18,733 nt of DNA from Candidatus Poseidoniaceae archaeon. GTDB lineage: Archaea; Thermoplasmatota; Poseidoniia; Poseidoniales; Poseidoniaceae. The stretch spans positions 1 to 18,733 of the forward strand of contig JAQXFL010000181.1 in NCBI GenBank assembly GCA_029250345.1, given 5' to 3'. The notes below the pieces were generated by a model. The model was given only the letters and a program-made list of their open reading frames with translations. It searched no databases and was not told where the DNA came from. The position numbers and the translations under genes are program-made. How positions within the stretch are numbered: position 1 is the first letter of the stretch; every line of letters begins with the position of its first letter. Shown in pieces: positions 8,182 to 17,120 of the stretch.

Positions 8182-11100
8182 TCAGTAATCCCAATCTTTG
8201 CCTTCGTCGCCTTCTCCACCACGGGAGAGGATGAATGCACCAACGATGAATGCCACGACAACGACGCCACCAATGACGCCCCATGTCCAAGTAGGCACTC
8301 CGCCATCAACATCATCACCAATGATTGTAGTACCGTCATCGGTGTTGGTGGTGTCAGAATCTCGTTGATAATCAATGCTGTTCATCGAAGCTGCTGCCAT
8401 AGAGTTACCTAGAGCATCCACTGGCACTGCAGTGAAGTGGTAGGTGTAGGTCCCAGCAGACCATGTCGAGATATCGACATCGACCGTAGTTTCGGCTGCG
8501 TCAAGACATGTCTCAGGCATGTTTGCTGCATCAAAGGAGGTGCGTTGGTAGCAAACCTTCCAAGATGCGACATCGTCTTGTGCACCTGCGGCTGTCCACG
8601 AAACGGTCCATGTGTTCTCAACTGCTGCAATTGTGAGGTCTGTTGCTGCTGCTTCGCCATCAACTGCACTGTCTGCAACGACTGTGCCGGTTCCAACTGG
8701 GCTACTGCATCCGACTTCATTACAAACGGCAACAGTAACGGTGTACTCTACACCATGGGTCGTCGATTGTCCAGAGTATGAGAAAGAGGTGTTACCTGCT
8801 CCAAGAGAGATCTCGAATGCTGTTGTGCAGTCTGCAGTTTCACAAACGGTGACATCAATGCTGTCTCCTGAAAGCATGGTTCCGTCGACACCCCAGTTGA
8901 TCTGAATTGCTCCACCCTTTGCGGCTGCAGCGTTAAATCCGGTGATACTTGCTGATGGTACTTCTGCTTGAGCGAGAGAGCCGCCCATGAGCACAAGTTG
9001 TCCGTTCGATAGAATCGGCGAGTTCGCTGGGAAAGTGTAGGCAAATTGCCCTGTTGTTGCATCTACATCGGTTGGAGCATCACTGAGCATAGTCCAAGAT
9101 GCGCCGTTCACGTACCAGAGAGATGTGGCACCCAAGCTCTTAGCGTATTGGATGCTCATCGATTGTTGCAATACATCGTTTGCAGAGTACGTTGTCGAAG
9201 GAGAATAGTCAATGACACCTACTGAGTCGTATCGCCCGGTGAAACCTGGAAGTTCCAGGTTCGTCTGAGCGTCACCGTCTGTTGCGGTTACGCTGAACGG
9301 TGTTGTCCCCCAGTAGAGAAGCTCATAATTGAGTCCTAGACCACTTGTGGTTGAAGTGAAATAACTTCCATCGTTCCAAACTTGAAGCATCAATTCCTTT
9401 GAGGTTTCTCCGCCGTTAGCATCGTAAACGTTCACTGAGATTGGGAAGTTTGTCACATAATCCGCTTGTACAAGAACCGAGCAGACTGTGAGCATGTTAG
9501 CACGCTCACAACCCGGTAGCGCAACGCCGTTGTACATCCATTCAATGTCGAGGTTTGAAGAACTTGGGTCGTCAACATCGAAGACTTGGACAGCCATCGA
9601 GATGAGGTCTTCTTGACCCATGTACAAATCCCCTTCGTTCAACAAGTCCAAAGCGATAATCAATGGAGCATTGTTTCGAACATTGAAGGACATGCTCATA
9701 TCGTTGTTCGATGGTTTTGCATCGGACATCTTTGAATCGTTGAGAAGCTCTGCAGAGAATGTGTATTCACCGTCCATAGACAGCGTAACCATTGTACAAG
9801 CATATCCGGTCATCGACATTCCTTGTCCGACTCCGAGAGGTGCATACATAGGGTACGATGGTTCTACTGCCTCACAAGTGGTTGAATCAATAACATCAAC
9901 GACTACGTCATCTGGATCGGTAATCTGGAAATTCACTGACCAGTTGTAGGTCGATTCAGCCTCGCTTCCACGATGTTCAACCTCGACGTGAAGGTAAGAA
10001 GTACCAACATTCAAGTCTCCGCTTTCAGCGTTTGTGTAGAAGGCTGTGCCTTGTCCGCTTCCGTCAGCATTGTAGCCTTGGACAACGGTCATTTGAGAGA
10101 TTCGAATGTCGTTAAAGACGCTTGCAAATCCTTCAACAGTGCTGGAATCAGTCGCAGGGTATGCGTCCCGAGTGAATGTTTCCTCGCAGAAGTTGTCGAA
10201 AGAGTTGTTGTCTGCATCAGTGTAAACACAGCTTGTCCATTGGTCGTATTGAACATAATCAACCAAGGAGGCTTTCATACCATACGATGCCGAATCCAAA
10301 TTATCGACATCAACGGTGAGACTTCCGGAGAGCGTCCATGTCGAGAGTACACTACGGGTGTCAGTTGTAACAACTGATGGTTCTTGTGAAATGTTTTCGT
10401 AAACGTCAACAGTTGTTGATGTTCCTGCAGTAAATACGTTTGTTCCTGAACTGTCGATGGTTGTGCCGTCGGTTGTTTGAGCAGCACTTACTTCACCGGT
10501 GGTTTGGAGACGAACTCGAACTTCACGTGGATCGAAAGTGTCAGAACCTGTAGCGTTGACAGTGAGTGTCCAGTCCTTTGTGCCCGAGCCACTTTCCATT
10601 TCATTGCCACTGTTCCAGACGAGGGAAACATCAATGTCGTACCAGTCTTCGACGGTCACGAATATCTGTTCAACATCGTTCCCAACGTCGTCATCTGGGT
10701 TTGCGTTGACAACCAATTCCACGACGTAAAGCCCCTTAGCAGGCGTCCAAGTAATTGGGTTGCCAGCAACGGACATTGTGTGCTTTCCGCCACCAAGGAC
10801 GGCTCCAGCAGACAGAGACTGGAAGTCACAGACAGAGACAGACGCACACATGACATCGTTGTTCGTCCAAGAAAGATCGTTACCGGCGGCATCCTTAGCG
10901 AGCATGCTTGGGTTGCCATTCGCATCAGAAAGCCAGACATTTACAGTGTAGGCCATCTCAGTGATGTCAGCATCGCCGCTGTTCTTGATGTAAGCGGAGA
11001 ACGTAGTCTCATCGCCCACTTTCAATACATTTCGGCATTCTGCCCCGAGGGGGCAAACAGTTTCTTTTGGTGTGGTGATAGCAACCAAGTCTGCATCAGC

Positions 11101-11220
11101 GCCAGAACGGGCGCCTGTGTCTTCAATTACTTCATTATCTTCTAACTCGGCGAAGTCAAAACTTGAGAGAGCACTCACAAGCATCAACATGACGAGAATC
11201 ATAGGGGTTATTTTTCGCAT
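8182..11220 (-). CDS. Membrane-anchored surface protein with CARDB/Ig-like and FN3-like domains (1012 aa)
   Basis: Complete gene. The ATG at 11220 has GGAGGT six bases upstream. Residues 1-22 are a Sec-type signal peptide (MRKITPMILVMLMLVSALSS) without a twin-arginine motif. Residues about 43-300 look like CARDB/Ig-like sandwiches (KVGDETTFSAYIKNSGDADI). About 514-605 is a PKD/Ig-like domain (VQVFDVDDPSSSNLDIEW). About 620-745 is an unassigned beta-rich part. About 756-850 and 851-950 are two FN3-like domains (WTVSWTAAG, YTYHFTAVPV). An acidic Thr/Asp linker leads to one membrane helix at about 979-1001 and a short tail, RGGEGDEGKDWDY. This topology puts nearly the whole protein outside the cell. 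Paired cysteines (CPLGAEC, CASVSVC, CETADC, CNEVGC) suggest small disulfide loops. No enzyme motif is visible; a structural, adhesive or binding role is inferred. Confidence 0.9.
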   Translation of the reverse strand: MRKITPMILVMLMLVSALSSFDFAELEDNEVIEDTGARSGADADLVAITTPKETVCPLGAECRNVLKVGDETTFSAYIKNSGDADITEMAYTVNVWLSDANGNPSMLAKDAAGNDLSWTNNDVMCASVSVCDFQSLSAGAVLGGGKHTMSVAGNPITWTPAKGLYVVELVVNANPDDDVGNDVEQIFVTVEDWYDIDVSLVWNSGNEMESGSGTKDWTLTVNATGSDTFDPREVRVRLQTTGEVSAAQTTDGTTIDSSGTNVFTAGTSTTVDVYENISQEPSVVTTDTRSVLSTWTLSGSLTVDVDNLDSASYGMKASLVDYVQYDQWTSCVYTDADNNSFDNFCEETFTRDAYPATDSSTVEGFASVFNDIRISQMTVVQGYNADGSGQGTAFYTNAESGDLNVGTSYLHVEVEHRGSEAESTYNWSVNFQITDPDDVVVDVIDSTTCEAVEPSYPMYAPLGVGQGMSMTGYACTMVTLSMDGEYTFSAELLNDSKMSDAKPSNNDMSMSFNVRNNAPLIIALDLLNEGDLYMGQEDLISMAVQVFDVDDPSSSNLDIEWMYNGVALPGCERANMLTVCSVLVQADYVTNFPISVNVYDANGGETSKELMLQVWNDGSYFTSTTSGLGLNYELLYWGTTPFSVTATDGDAQTNLELPGFTGRYDSVGVIDYSPSTTYSANDVLQQSMSIQYAKSLGATSLWYVNGASWTMLSDAPTDVDATTGQFAYTFPANSPILSNGQLVLMGGSLAQAEVPSASITGFNAAAAKGGAIQINWGVDGTMLSGDSIDVTVCETADCTTAFEISLGAGNTSFSYSGQSTTHGVEYTVTVAVCNEVGCSSPVGTGTVVADSAVDGEAAATDLTIAAVENTWTVSWTAAGAQDDVASWKVCYQRTSFDAANMPETCLDAAETTVDVDISTWSAGTYTYHFTAVPVDALGNSMAAASMNSIDYQRDSDTTNTDDGTTIIGDDVDGGVPTWTWGVIGGVVVVAFIVGAFILSRGGEGDEGKDWDY

Positions 11221-11226
11221 ATCTAT

Positions 11227-11232
11227 ACCTCC
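11227..11232 (-). promoter_or_regulatory. Strong ribosome binding site of the 1012-residue surface protein
   Basis: The minus strand reads GGAGGT six bases before the ATG at 11220-11218. This is a near-full match to the archaeal anti-Shine-Dalgarno and fixes the start codon. Confidence 0.8.
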
Positions 11233-11265
11233 GATGGTTCGGTAATACTCACCACGGAAAGCGTC

Positions 11266-11274
11266 GTATTTATA
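11266..11274 (-). promoter_or_regulatory. TATA box of the 1012-residue surface protein gene
   Basis: TATAAATAC on the minus strand is a near-consensus archaeal TATA element. Initiation about 25 bases downstream, near 11245, would give a leader of roughly 25 nt that includes the GGAGGT site. This supports transcription separate from the ABC operon upstream. Confidence 0.65.
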
Positions 11275-11412
11275 CTATAGGAGAACCAAAGTTTGAGTGA
11301 TTTATAAAGAAACACACACTATTCCTGAGTTAAAGTCACGCAGTGGCCCGAATTCGATTTGACTGGAGTGTGGAGTTTGTAGAACTGGATTATTGGGCTA
11401 AAAACGGACATC

Positions 11413-11428
11413 TCAAACTGCAGTTTGA
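11413..11428. terminator. 16-bp perfect palindrome after the permease gene, terminator or operator
   Basis: TCAAACTGCAGTTTGA is a perfect inverted repeat, 15 bases past the permease stop on the minus strand. As RNA it gives a 6-bp stem with a TGCA loop, and about nine bases later the minus strand has TTTTT. That fits transcription termination of the ABC operon. A second 10-bp palindrome, AACATATGTT, adjoins it at 11428-11437. A dimeric regulator site is the alternative, though it lies about 140 bp upstream of the next TATA box. Confidence 0.45.
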
Positions 11429-11442
11429 ACATATGTTACAAT

Positions 11443-14400
11443 CTACACCGCTCGCAGGGAGGCAGAAGCAGGTACGTTCGAAGCCCTTCTTATCGGGAGA
11501 TAAGTGGCCAAGAGGACCAAGAACCAACCGCCTATGAAGACCATGAGGATGGAATCAACAGGCAGAGTGAAGCTGGCACCTTGATCTTTCCAAAACGCAG
11601 TATAGAGCGCACGGTGAAAACCAATCGCAACGAGAATTCCATTGACCATGCCAAGCACGCTCACCCAGGAGACTTCAATGAAGAACGACAGAAACACCAT
11701 GTTCTTCCGGTAACCAAGAGCCCTGAGTATGCCGATTGAGGTGCTGCGCTCTGATACTGAGCGCACCGTCACCACTCCAATCCCTGCAATTCCCACGATG
11801 AGGCCGAGCGCAAGATATCCTTCGAAAATCCCCAACAATGCCAGAACCAGCGACTGAAGCACCAACACTTCGTCCGATATGACAGAAACCTGAACGCCTT
11901 TGCCGTTTAAGTTGGGTGTCAATTCAGATTCCATTTCAGCCGCAGCCAAACGTACATCTCGGCTCTTACCTGCTGGAGAGAAATCGGAGATGCTTTCACC
12001 ATCAAATTGAGCAGATGGTTGGGCATCATCGGAGACGCTAACATACATCCGAGTGAGTCTCCCATCGAATTGGTTGATTACGACATCGTCGCTCATCCAA
12101 ACACCTGCAGAAAACAAATAGGAAGATTGTTCAAGGAATCCCGCAACTTGCACATTTCGAGTATTTCCCGGGTTGGAAATATCAATTAGCGAAATCGAAT
12201 CTCCAATTGAAAAACTTAACATCGAAATACCGCTGCCATCGGTAAGAGATTCAAGCCCAAATGATGCATCGAGAATCACCAAATCATCGCGACTTCCAAC
12301 CGTCGTCCATACTTCTGTTTCACTCGAACCCAGTGAAGAATCCCAGATGTAAAGTGGTAATCCACCGTGGGTTGAGAAGGCCTCGTCAAAGCCACGAACG
12401 ACGTATGGCATTCGCTCACCAGAACCGTCCTCGAGGAAGACTTCACCTCGATGTACACGAGCAACAGAATCAATCTGTGATTCAAGGTTTGACGAGAGAT
12501 TCCATTCAGTTACATTCTCAGATAAAACGATTGGACTCGAACGTGAACCTGTGAGCAGCAATTCATACTCACCTTCTGCTTCTTCGACAAACGAACTTGT
12601 GTAATTGTCGAATTGTTCAGCATACCCTCCAAGAACGATGACTGAAAAGACCGTGATAGAAAACATACCCATTACCACAGCAGTTCGAACTGGAGTTGCA
12701 AGAGGATAAGCGAGAGAGACCGGGAGCACAGGACCCCATCTCTTGGTGAGCAGTTTTGATTTGCCTAACCTTCGAACAACCATCGGCGCAGCACTTGTCA
12801 GCAAAAGTACGCCAGCGAAGACTTCAACCAATCCCAACGCAATGAAAGAAATCTCATCAGGTTCCATACCCTTCCGAACAGGATCAATACTTGCAAGACC
12901 CACTGTCCAGATAAGTAACGAGATTCCGAGCCAAGCCAGCGTGTTTCGGTTTGCATGCCTCCACAGGCCTTGCCAGAAGCGGTTTTTGTCACGTAAGAAA
13001 ACCGGTAATTCCCATGTGAGAATTGGAACAACCGATACGAGACCAAACACTCCTGTAAGCATCCAAAGGAAATATGACATCGAAGAATCAAAACCAAAAA
13101 TCAGCAACAAACAAAGGGTGAGTAAACCTCCACCGAGTGCAAGAATTTGAATCAGTACGAGGGACATAGGAATACCTTCACTGCGAGGCACTTTACCACC
13201 CTTGAGCGCAAGGAGAATGTTCAATCGTGATGTCCAAAGAGCAGAAAACCACAGCGTTGTCAAAGCCAAAAGGAAGCCCCAAACTGCGCCTGAAAACAAG
13301 GAATTCCATTCCCATGCGAAACTGAATTGGTTCGAACCAACCGATGCAAACATGTTCTTGAAACCGATACTGATGAACCATGCCAACACAATCCCAACCA
13401 AACTTCCAAGTGCGCTGGCGAGCGCTGAAAGAAGAACTCCTTCTTGCACCGCAAGCGCTCTTGCATCGGATTGAGAAACACCGAGTGCACGCATGGTTCC
13501 GAGTTCAGAGCGTCGTGATTCTGCAAGCATCATCACAATGGTCAGTACAAGGAGAATGCCTGCAACAATTGTAAATGTTCCAAACACCAAGAACATAGCA
13601 GCTAAGACACCTGATGACTCCTCAGCTATTTCTGCCGCTTCCACTTTAACCGCCCGAATATCGAGGTTGGCAGCAGTTGAGTTTGCATAATCATCGAGCC
13701 ACTGAATGATGTTGTCAGAGGATTCATTCAAATTTCCATCTTGGGAGAGAACGACAAGAGAACGTTCATCTTTGCCGCCAGAAGCAAGCATTTCTCCGTC
13801 CTTGAGTGATACCAGGCCGAGAACAACTGAATCAAGTTCAGAGAGGGTCTCAAATCCATCGATGTCAGCATACGAGCCGGCATAAGTGAGTTGGTGGGCT
13901 GTATCATCGCCGAACGCGTAGGGGATAAGTCCCTTCACCCAAAACTCACTCTCATTTGCCTCGAGAGATAACGCAGCAAGTCTCTGACTGAGCAAAACCT
14001 CACCCGGCTCAACCATCAATGGTGAATTACCGCCACCAAAGGCGAGATACAACTGAGGGAGTACGCCAAAACCACCCGCCGTAGAAACGATAGGTATGCG
14101 TAATGAAAGAACAGTGTTGCTCGAAGAATCCCACCGTATGAGACCTTCAGAAACGGAGCACCAGTGCTCTGAAGGAGAAAACAGGGTCACTGATGCCACA
14201 CCATTGCACATTGGGTGCAATTCGACATCTGCGCCAACAGGGGTTTCTTCTGGCCAAGGTGAATTTGAATCAACCTCGGTAAACTGAACGGTTGGAATCG
14301 GAGATGTGTATCGAGAGGATGAAAGCAATCCTTCGACTTCAAGAAACAAAGAGTCGCCGCTGAGGAGTTGAGTTGAAAGGATGGTTGACGGTAAATCGAG

Positions 14401-16053
14401 ACTGAGCACAGTGCTCTCAAGAAGGCTCAAATCAAGGTTGAACGAATGAAGAATCAGGCTTGCGTTGTTTTCTTCTAAAGCCCACCAGCCATCACTGGCT
14501 TGAGCCACAGAAAGGAAATTACCCGATGATGAATAGGATGCCCATTCGTCGTCATCAAGTTCTCCCTCATAACCAACGATGAGTTCTCCATCGGTCGCAA
14601 TGAGGCCGTACTGACCAGTCGTATCGAGAGTGAAATCGTTGGCGATTCCCGAACCAGCGACCCGCCAGACCCATGCTGCGCCATCGCCTTCAATTTGGAA
14701 ACCAGCGCCGCTTGGGGTGAAATGCCAAAGACCGCGTTGTCCAGACCAAAGTTCAGTGATTTCTGAATCGGCAAGCGTAAGAATTTGCTGATTATCGTGT
14801 TCCATTTCAACCATTGGCACCTGTAGAACTTCCATCATTGAGGCGTTCGGTGAAAGGGCAGTCATGTTCTCACGGAGACCCCGAACCAACTCGCCAGAAA
14901 GCCGTCCTAACCCTTGTGAAGATGAAAGTGTCATCGAATTCGTAGAGGCCTCAATGTCCAAAGAGAGGCCTACGTCCTCGGCACGGATGTATTGATCCAA
15001 TACAGTTTGAAGTTCATCGAGTACGGGTTGAATCTGCTCTGCCTGTTCGTGTTTTTCATCTACGCCGTAGTAAATAGTGTTGATTCGTCCACCCATCTCC
15101 TGCATCGATTGAGCTGTTTCTAAGTCTGTGAAAAGAGCCGGTGCTTGGGTTCCTGCCGACGCACCCTGCCCTTGATTCGCGACGACGGCATGGACCTCAA
15201 CTTGTGCGTCAATACGCTTGCGTTGCCCTTCGTCAGTCACATACCATCCCAAATCAAAACGATCACCCTCCGCTAGATTCAATTCATCTGCGAGAACTTG
15301 GTTGACAGCAACTTGGTAGAGTTGGGAATAAAAGTTGGCTTCATTGAGGGTTGAATATCGAATGCCATCGCCCGGTGTGCCTATTTTGGGCCAATATCCG
15401 AGTGAATCTATCGAACTGTTCATCGCCATCCAAGTCACTCCAGTAAGAGAAGAAGCACTGGATGAAGCACTAACGGAGGCGACAATGCCTTGTTGTTGAG
15501 CTTCAATTGATGATGCGAGAACACTCCTCGATTGTATTCCATCCCAAACTTCATTCGCCAGTGTTTCTGAAAGTGTCACTCTTTCGCCTTTCGAGAGGTC
15601 AAAACCTGAAACGGTTATGTCGGTTTGACCCCATGCACCTTCAACCTCGTTTCGTACAGTAGCATCCAACGAATCGCCAACAATCATCGATGAAGTAATG
15701 ATTGCTGAAGCAACGATTAATCCAACCATCAATAATGCTGCTTGCCGTTTACGGCGAACGATGTTCTTCGTTGCCAATCTCCAAACCACAAGCCTTTGAG
15801 GAACCAACATAGGCTGAAGCAAGACATGGCTCATCAGACCAAGTGCGAGCGAGCCCGCCCACAGTGTGACACCTGACACAGAAATCCAATCAAGGAAAAT
15901 GTAGGCGATGTAAGTATCTACAATCGGTCCGAAAATAAGCAAGAGTATTCGCAATGCTCCAAGTTGCTTCCACCTTCCAATACCAAAAGTCGATACTGCA
16001 CTCAACAGTCCGACCAGGATAAAAAGTGAAAGCATTTCAAGAAACAGTCTCAT
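11443..16053 (-). CDS. Tandem FtsX/MacB-type ABC transporter permease with large ectodomains (1536 aa)
   Basis: Membrane subunit for the ATPase encoded just upstream; the start overlaps the ATPase stop in an ATGA. Three N-terminal helices (residues about 5-85) precede a typical MacB opening, LATKNIVRRKRQ, and a helix to about 127. A long extracellular MacB_PCD-like region follows (NQVLADELNLAEGD, FTDLETAQSMQEMGG), with a beta-rich insert at about 418-715 that looks propeller-like. The first FtsX unit is about 817-950, with coupling segment ESRRSELGTMRALG. Several helices (about 960-1145) and a second ectodomain lead to the second FtsX unit (about 1389-1536) with SERSTSIGILRALGYRK. Usual MacB, LolC or LolE proteins are about 400-650 residues with one FtsX unit, so this is a fused two-unit permease. 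Substrate unknown; lipoprotein, lipid or peptide extrusion, or mechanical signalling as in FtsEX, are family possibilities. Confidence 0.9.
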   Translation of the reverse strand: MRLFLEMLSLFILVGLLSAVSTFGIGRWKQLGALRILLLIFGPIVDTYIAYIFLDWISVSGVTLWAGSLALGLMSHVLLQPMLVPQRLVVWRLATKNIVRRKRQAALLMVGLIVASAIITSSMIVGDSLDATVRNEVEGAWGQTDITVSGFDLSKGERVTLSETLANEVWDGIQSRSVLASSIEAQQQGIVASVSASSSASSLTGVTWMAMNSSIDSLGYWPKIGTPGDGIRYSTLNEANFYSQLYQVAVNQVLADELNLAEGDRFDLGWYVTDEGQRKRIDAQVEVHAVVANQGQGASAGTQAPALFTDLETAQSMQEMGGRINTIYYGVDEKHEQAEQIQPVLDELQTVLDQYIRAEDVGLSLDIEASTNSMTLSSSQGLGRLSGELVRGLRENMTALSPNASMMEVLQVPMVEMEHDNQQILTLADSEITELWSGQRGLWHFTPSGAGFQIEGDGAAWVWRVAGSGIANDFTLDTTGQYGLIATDGELIVGYEGELDDDEWASYSSSGNFLSVAQASDGWWALEENNASLILHSFNLDLSLLESTVLSLDLPSTILSTQLLSGDSLFLEVEGLLSSSRYTSPIPTVQFTEVDSNSPWPEETPVGADVELHPMCNGVASVTLFSPSEHWCSVSEGLIRWDSSSNTVLSLRIPIVSTAGGFGVLPQLYLAFGGGNSPLMVEPGEVLLSQRLAALSLEANESEFWVKGLIPYAFGDDTAHQLTYAGSYADIDGFETLSELDSVVLGLVSLKDGEMLASGGKDERSLVVLSQDGNLNESSDNIIQWLDDYANSTAANLDIRAVKVEAAEIAEESSGVLAAMFLVFGTFTIVAGILLVLTIVMMLAESRRSELGTMRALGVSQSDARALAVQEGVLLSALASALGSLVGIVLAWFISIGFKNMFASVGSNQFSFAWEWNSLFSGAVWGFLLALTTLWFSALWTSRLNILLALKGGKVPRSEGIPMSLVLIQILALGGGLLTLCLLLIFGFDSSMSYFLWMLTGVFGLVSVVPILTWELPVFLRDKNRFWQGLWRHANRNTLAWLGISLLIWTVGLASIDPVRKGMEPDEISFIALGLVEVFAGVLLLTSAAPMVVRRLGKSKLLTKRWGPVLPVSLAYPLATPVRTAVVMGMFSITVFSVIVLGGYAEQFDNYTSSFVEEAEGEYELLLTGSRSSPIVLSENVTEWNLSSNLESQIDSVARVHRGEVFLEDGSGERMPYVVRGFDEAFSTHGGLPLYIWDSSLGSSETEVWTTVGSRDDLVILDASFGLESLTDGSGISMLSFSIGDSISLIDISNPGNTRNVQVAGFLEQSSYLFSAGVWMSDDVVINQFDGRLTRMYVSVSDDAQPSAQFDGESISDFSPAGKSRDVRLAAAEMESELTPNLNGKGVQVSVISDEVLVLQSLVLALLGIFEGYLALGLIVGIAGIGVVTVRSVSERSTSIGILRALGYRKNMVFLSFFIEVSWVSVLGMVNGILVAIGFHRALYTAFWKDQGASFTLPVDSILMVFIGGWFLVLLATYLPIRRASNVPASASLRAV

Positions 16054-16745
16054 TCCTCCTCATTGCGACGATCTTCAACAATCGTCCCGTCCGACATCTG
16101 CAGTGTTCGAGTGCATCGCTCTGCAATCATCGCATCGTGGGTAACGATAAGGAAAGTCGTGTTGCGCTCACGGTTCAATTTGTGGAGCAACTCAAGAACT
16201 TCCGAAGAGGTCACAGAGTCAAGATTACCTGTCGGTTCATCACAAAGAATGACCGCTGGGTTGTGCACGAGTGCACGTGCGACCGCAACCCGTTGCTGCT
16301 GACCGCCTGAAAGTTCCGAGGGCAGATGTTCCGAACGTTGCGAAAGACCAACCGATTGCAGCGCATCAAGCGCCCCTTTACGTGCTTCCGAAGCAGACTT
16401 TCCGAGCAAGAGAAGCGGTAACTCGACGTTTTCAACTGCGGAAAGAACTGGAAGTAGATTGAAGTCTTGAAAAATAAATCCCAAATATTCTGCCCTCATT
16501 CGGGTGCGCTTGTTATCTGAGATTCCGAAAAGAGGTTCTCCGTTGACATGCACATCGCCCGAATTAGGCTCATCAATTCCGGATAAAATATTGAGAAGGG
16601 TTGTTTTTCCGCATCCGGAGGGGCCCATGATGGCTACCATCTCACCGGCATCGATACTGACATCCACGCCTCTGACAGCCTGAACAGTCGATTCACCCGA
16701 TGGATAAATTTTCCAAACACCTGTCGCTTTCATCACGGGGCCCAT
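16050..16745 (-). CDS. ABC transporter ATPase, LolD/MacB/FtsE family (231 aa)
   Basis: ATP-hydrolysing subunit that drives the FtsX-type permease encoded next. All core motifs are present: Walker A GPSGCGKT (41-48), Q-loop Gln93 in FQDFNLLP, signature LSGGQ (145-149), Walker B VILCDE (165-170) followed by PTGNLDS, and H-loop His203 in VTHD. The ELP and LSGGQQQRVAVARAL context is typical of the MacB/LolD branch. Length is normal for a free ATPase. The stop overlaps the permease start (ATGA), so translation is probably coupled. The start is uncertain: the ATG at 16745 has no Shine-Dalgarno and may be leaderless, while Met5 (ATG at 16733) would trim only four residues. The same product would serve both FtsX units, presumably as a homodimer. 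Confidence 0.95.
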   Translation of the reverse strand: MGPVMKATGVWKIYPSGESTVQAVRGVDVSIDAGEMVAIMGPSGCGKTTLLNILSGIDEPNSGDVHVNGEPLFGISDNKRTRMRAEYLGFIFQDFNLLPVLSAVENVELPLLLLGKSASEARKGALDALQSVGLSQRSEHLPSELSGGQQQRVAVARALVHNPAVILCDEPTGNLDSVTSSEVLELLHKLNRERNTTFLIVTHDAMIAERCTRTLQMSDGTIVEDRRNEEE

Positions 16746-16796
16746 GCATAGAGGACAACCGAATGCGTTGATAAACTACCGCTTCAAAGCATCTAC
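16746..16796. promoter_or_regulatory. Divergent promoter region of the ABC operon and the moaD-like gene
   Basis: Only 51 bp separate two divergent start codons. An AT-rich core, TTGATAAACTA (16768-16778), lies about 24 bp before the plus-strand ATG at 16797 and about 28 bp before the minus-strand ATG at 16745. Archaeal TATA boxes sit about 25 bp before the transcription start, so both genes could be leaderless, using overlapping TATA elements. No Shine-Dalgarno is seen for either start, which agrees. Confidence 0.45.
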
Positions 16797-17048
16797 ATGA
16801 ACGATGGAGAGCCACTCAGCATCACCGTTCTCACCTTCGGCCCGCTTGCAGAAAAACTCGGTTGGAAAAGAAAGGAACACTCGGTACGGCAACACGCAAC
16901 GATTTCCGAAGTGATCGAATCCATCGGGGTCACTTTAATCCAGCAGAAAGGGCTTCTCTTTGCCGTAAATGGCTCACAGTGTACGAGCGATGTCAAACTA
17001 CAATCTGGAGATGAATTAGCACTTCTCCCTCCTGTATCTGGCGGATAA
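16797..17048 (+). CDS. moaD: MoaD/ThiS-family ubiquitin-like sulfur carrier (83 aa)
   Basis: Small beta-grasp protein ending in PPVSGG, with the C-terminal diglycine that MoaD-type proteins use for adenylation and thiocarboxylation. In molybdopterin synthase the thiocarboxylate is passed to precursor Z with MoaE. The hydrophobic pattern (ITVLTFGPLAEKLG near the start, LLFAVNGSQ, then SGDELALLPPVSGG) and the length are typical of MoaD. Archaeal relatives also act as SAMP protein modifiers or in tRNA thiolation, and no MoaE or MoeB gene is in view to decide. The start codon has no ribosome binding site and lies about 24 bp from an AT-rich box, so the transcript may be leaderless. The tatA-like gene follows 72 bp downstream on the same strand. 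Confidence 0.85.
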   Translation: MNDGEPLSITVLTFGPLAEKLGWKRKEHSVRQHATISEVIESIGVTLIQQKGLLFAVNGSQCTSDVKLQSGDELALLPPVSGG

Positions 17049-17120
17049 TGGATACAAACGGGGATGTTTTGGCCGAAGAGTTCAACACTACCCCCGCTGT
17101 GCACACACTGAGGAAGAAGC

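Noticed and set aside
10477..11145. Plus-strand open frame of 222 codons
   Set aside because: Lies wholly opposite the N-terminal part of the 1012-residue surface protein, without family features or a ribosome binding site.
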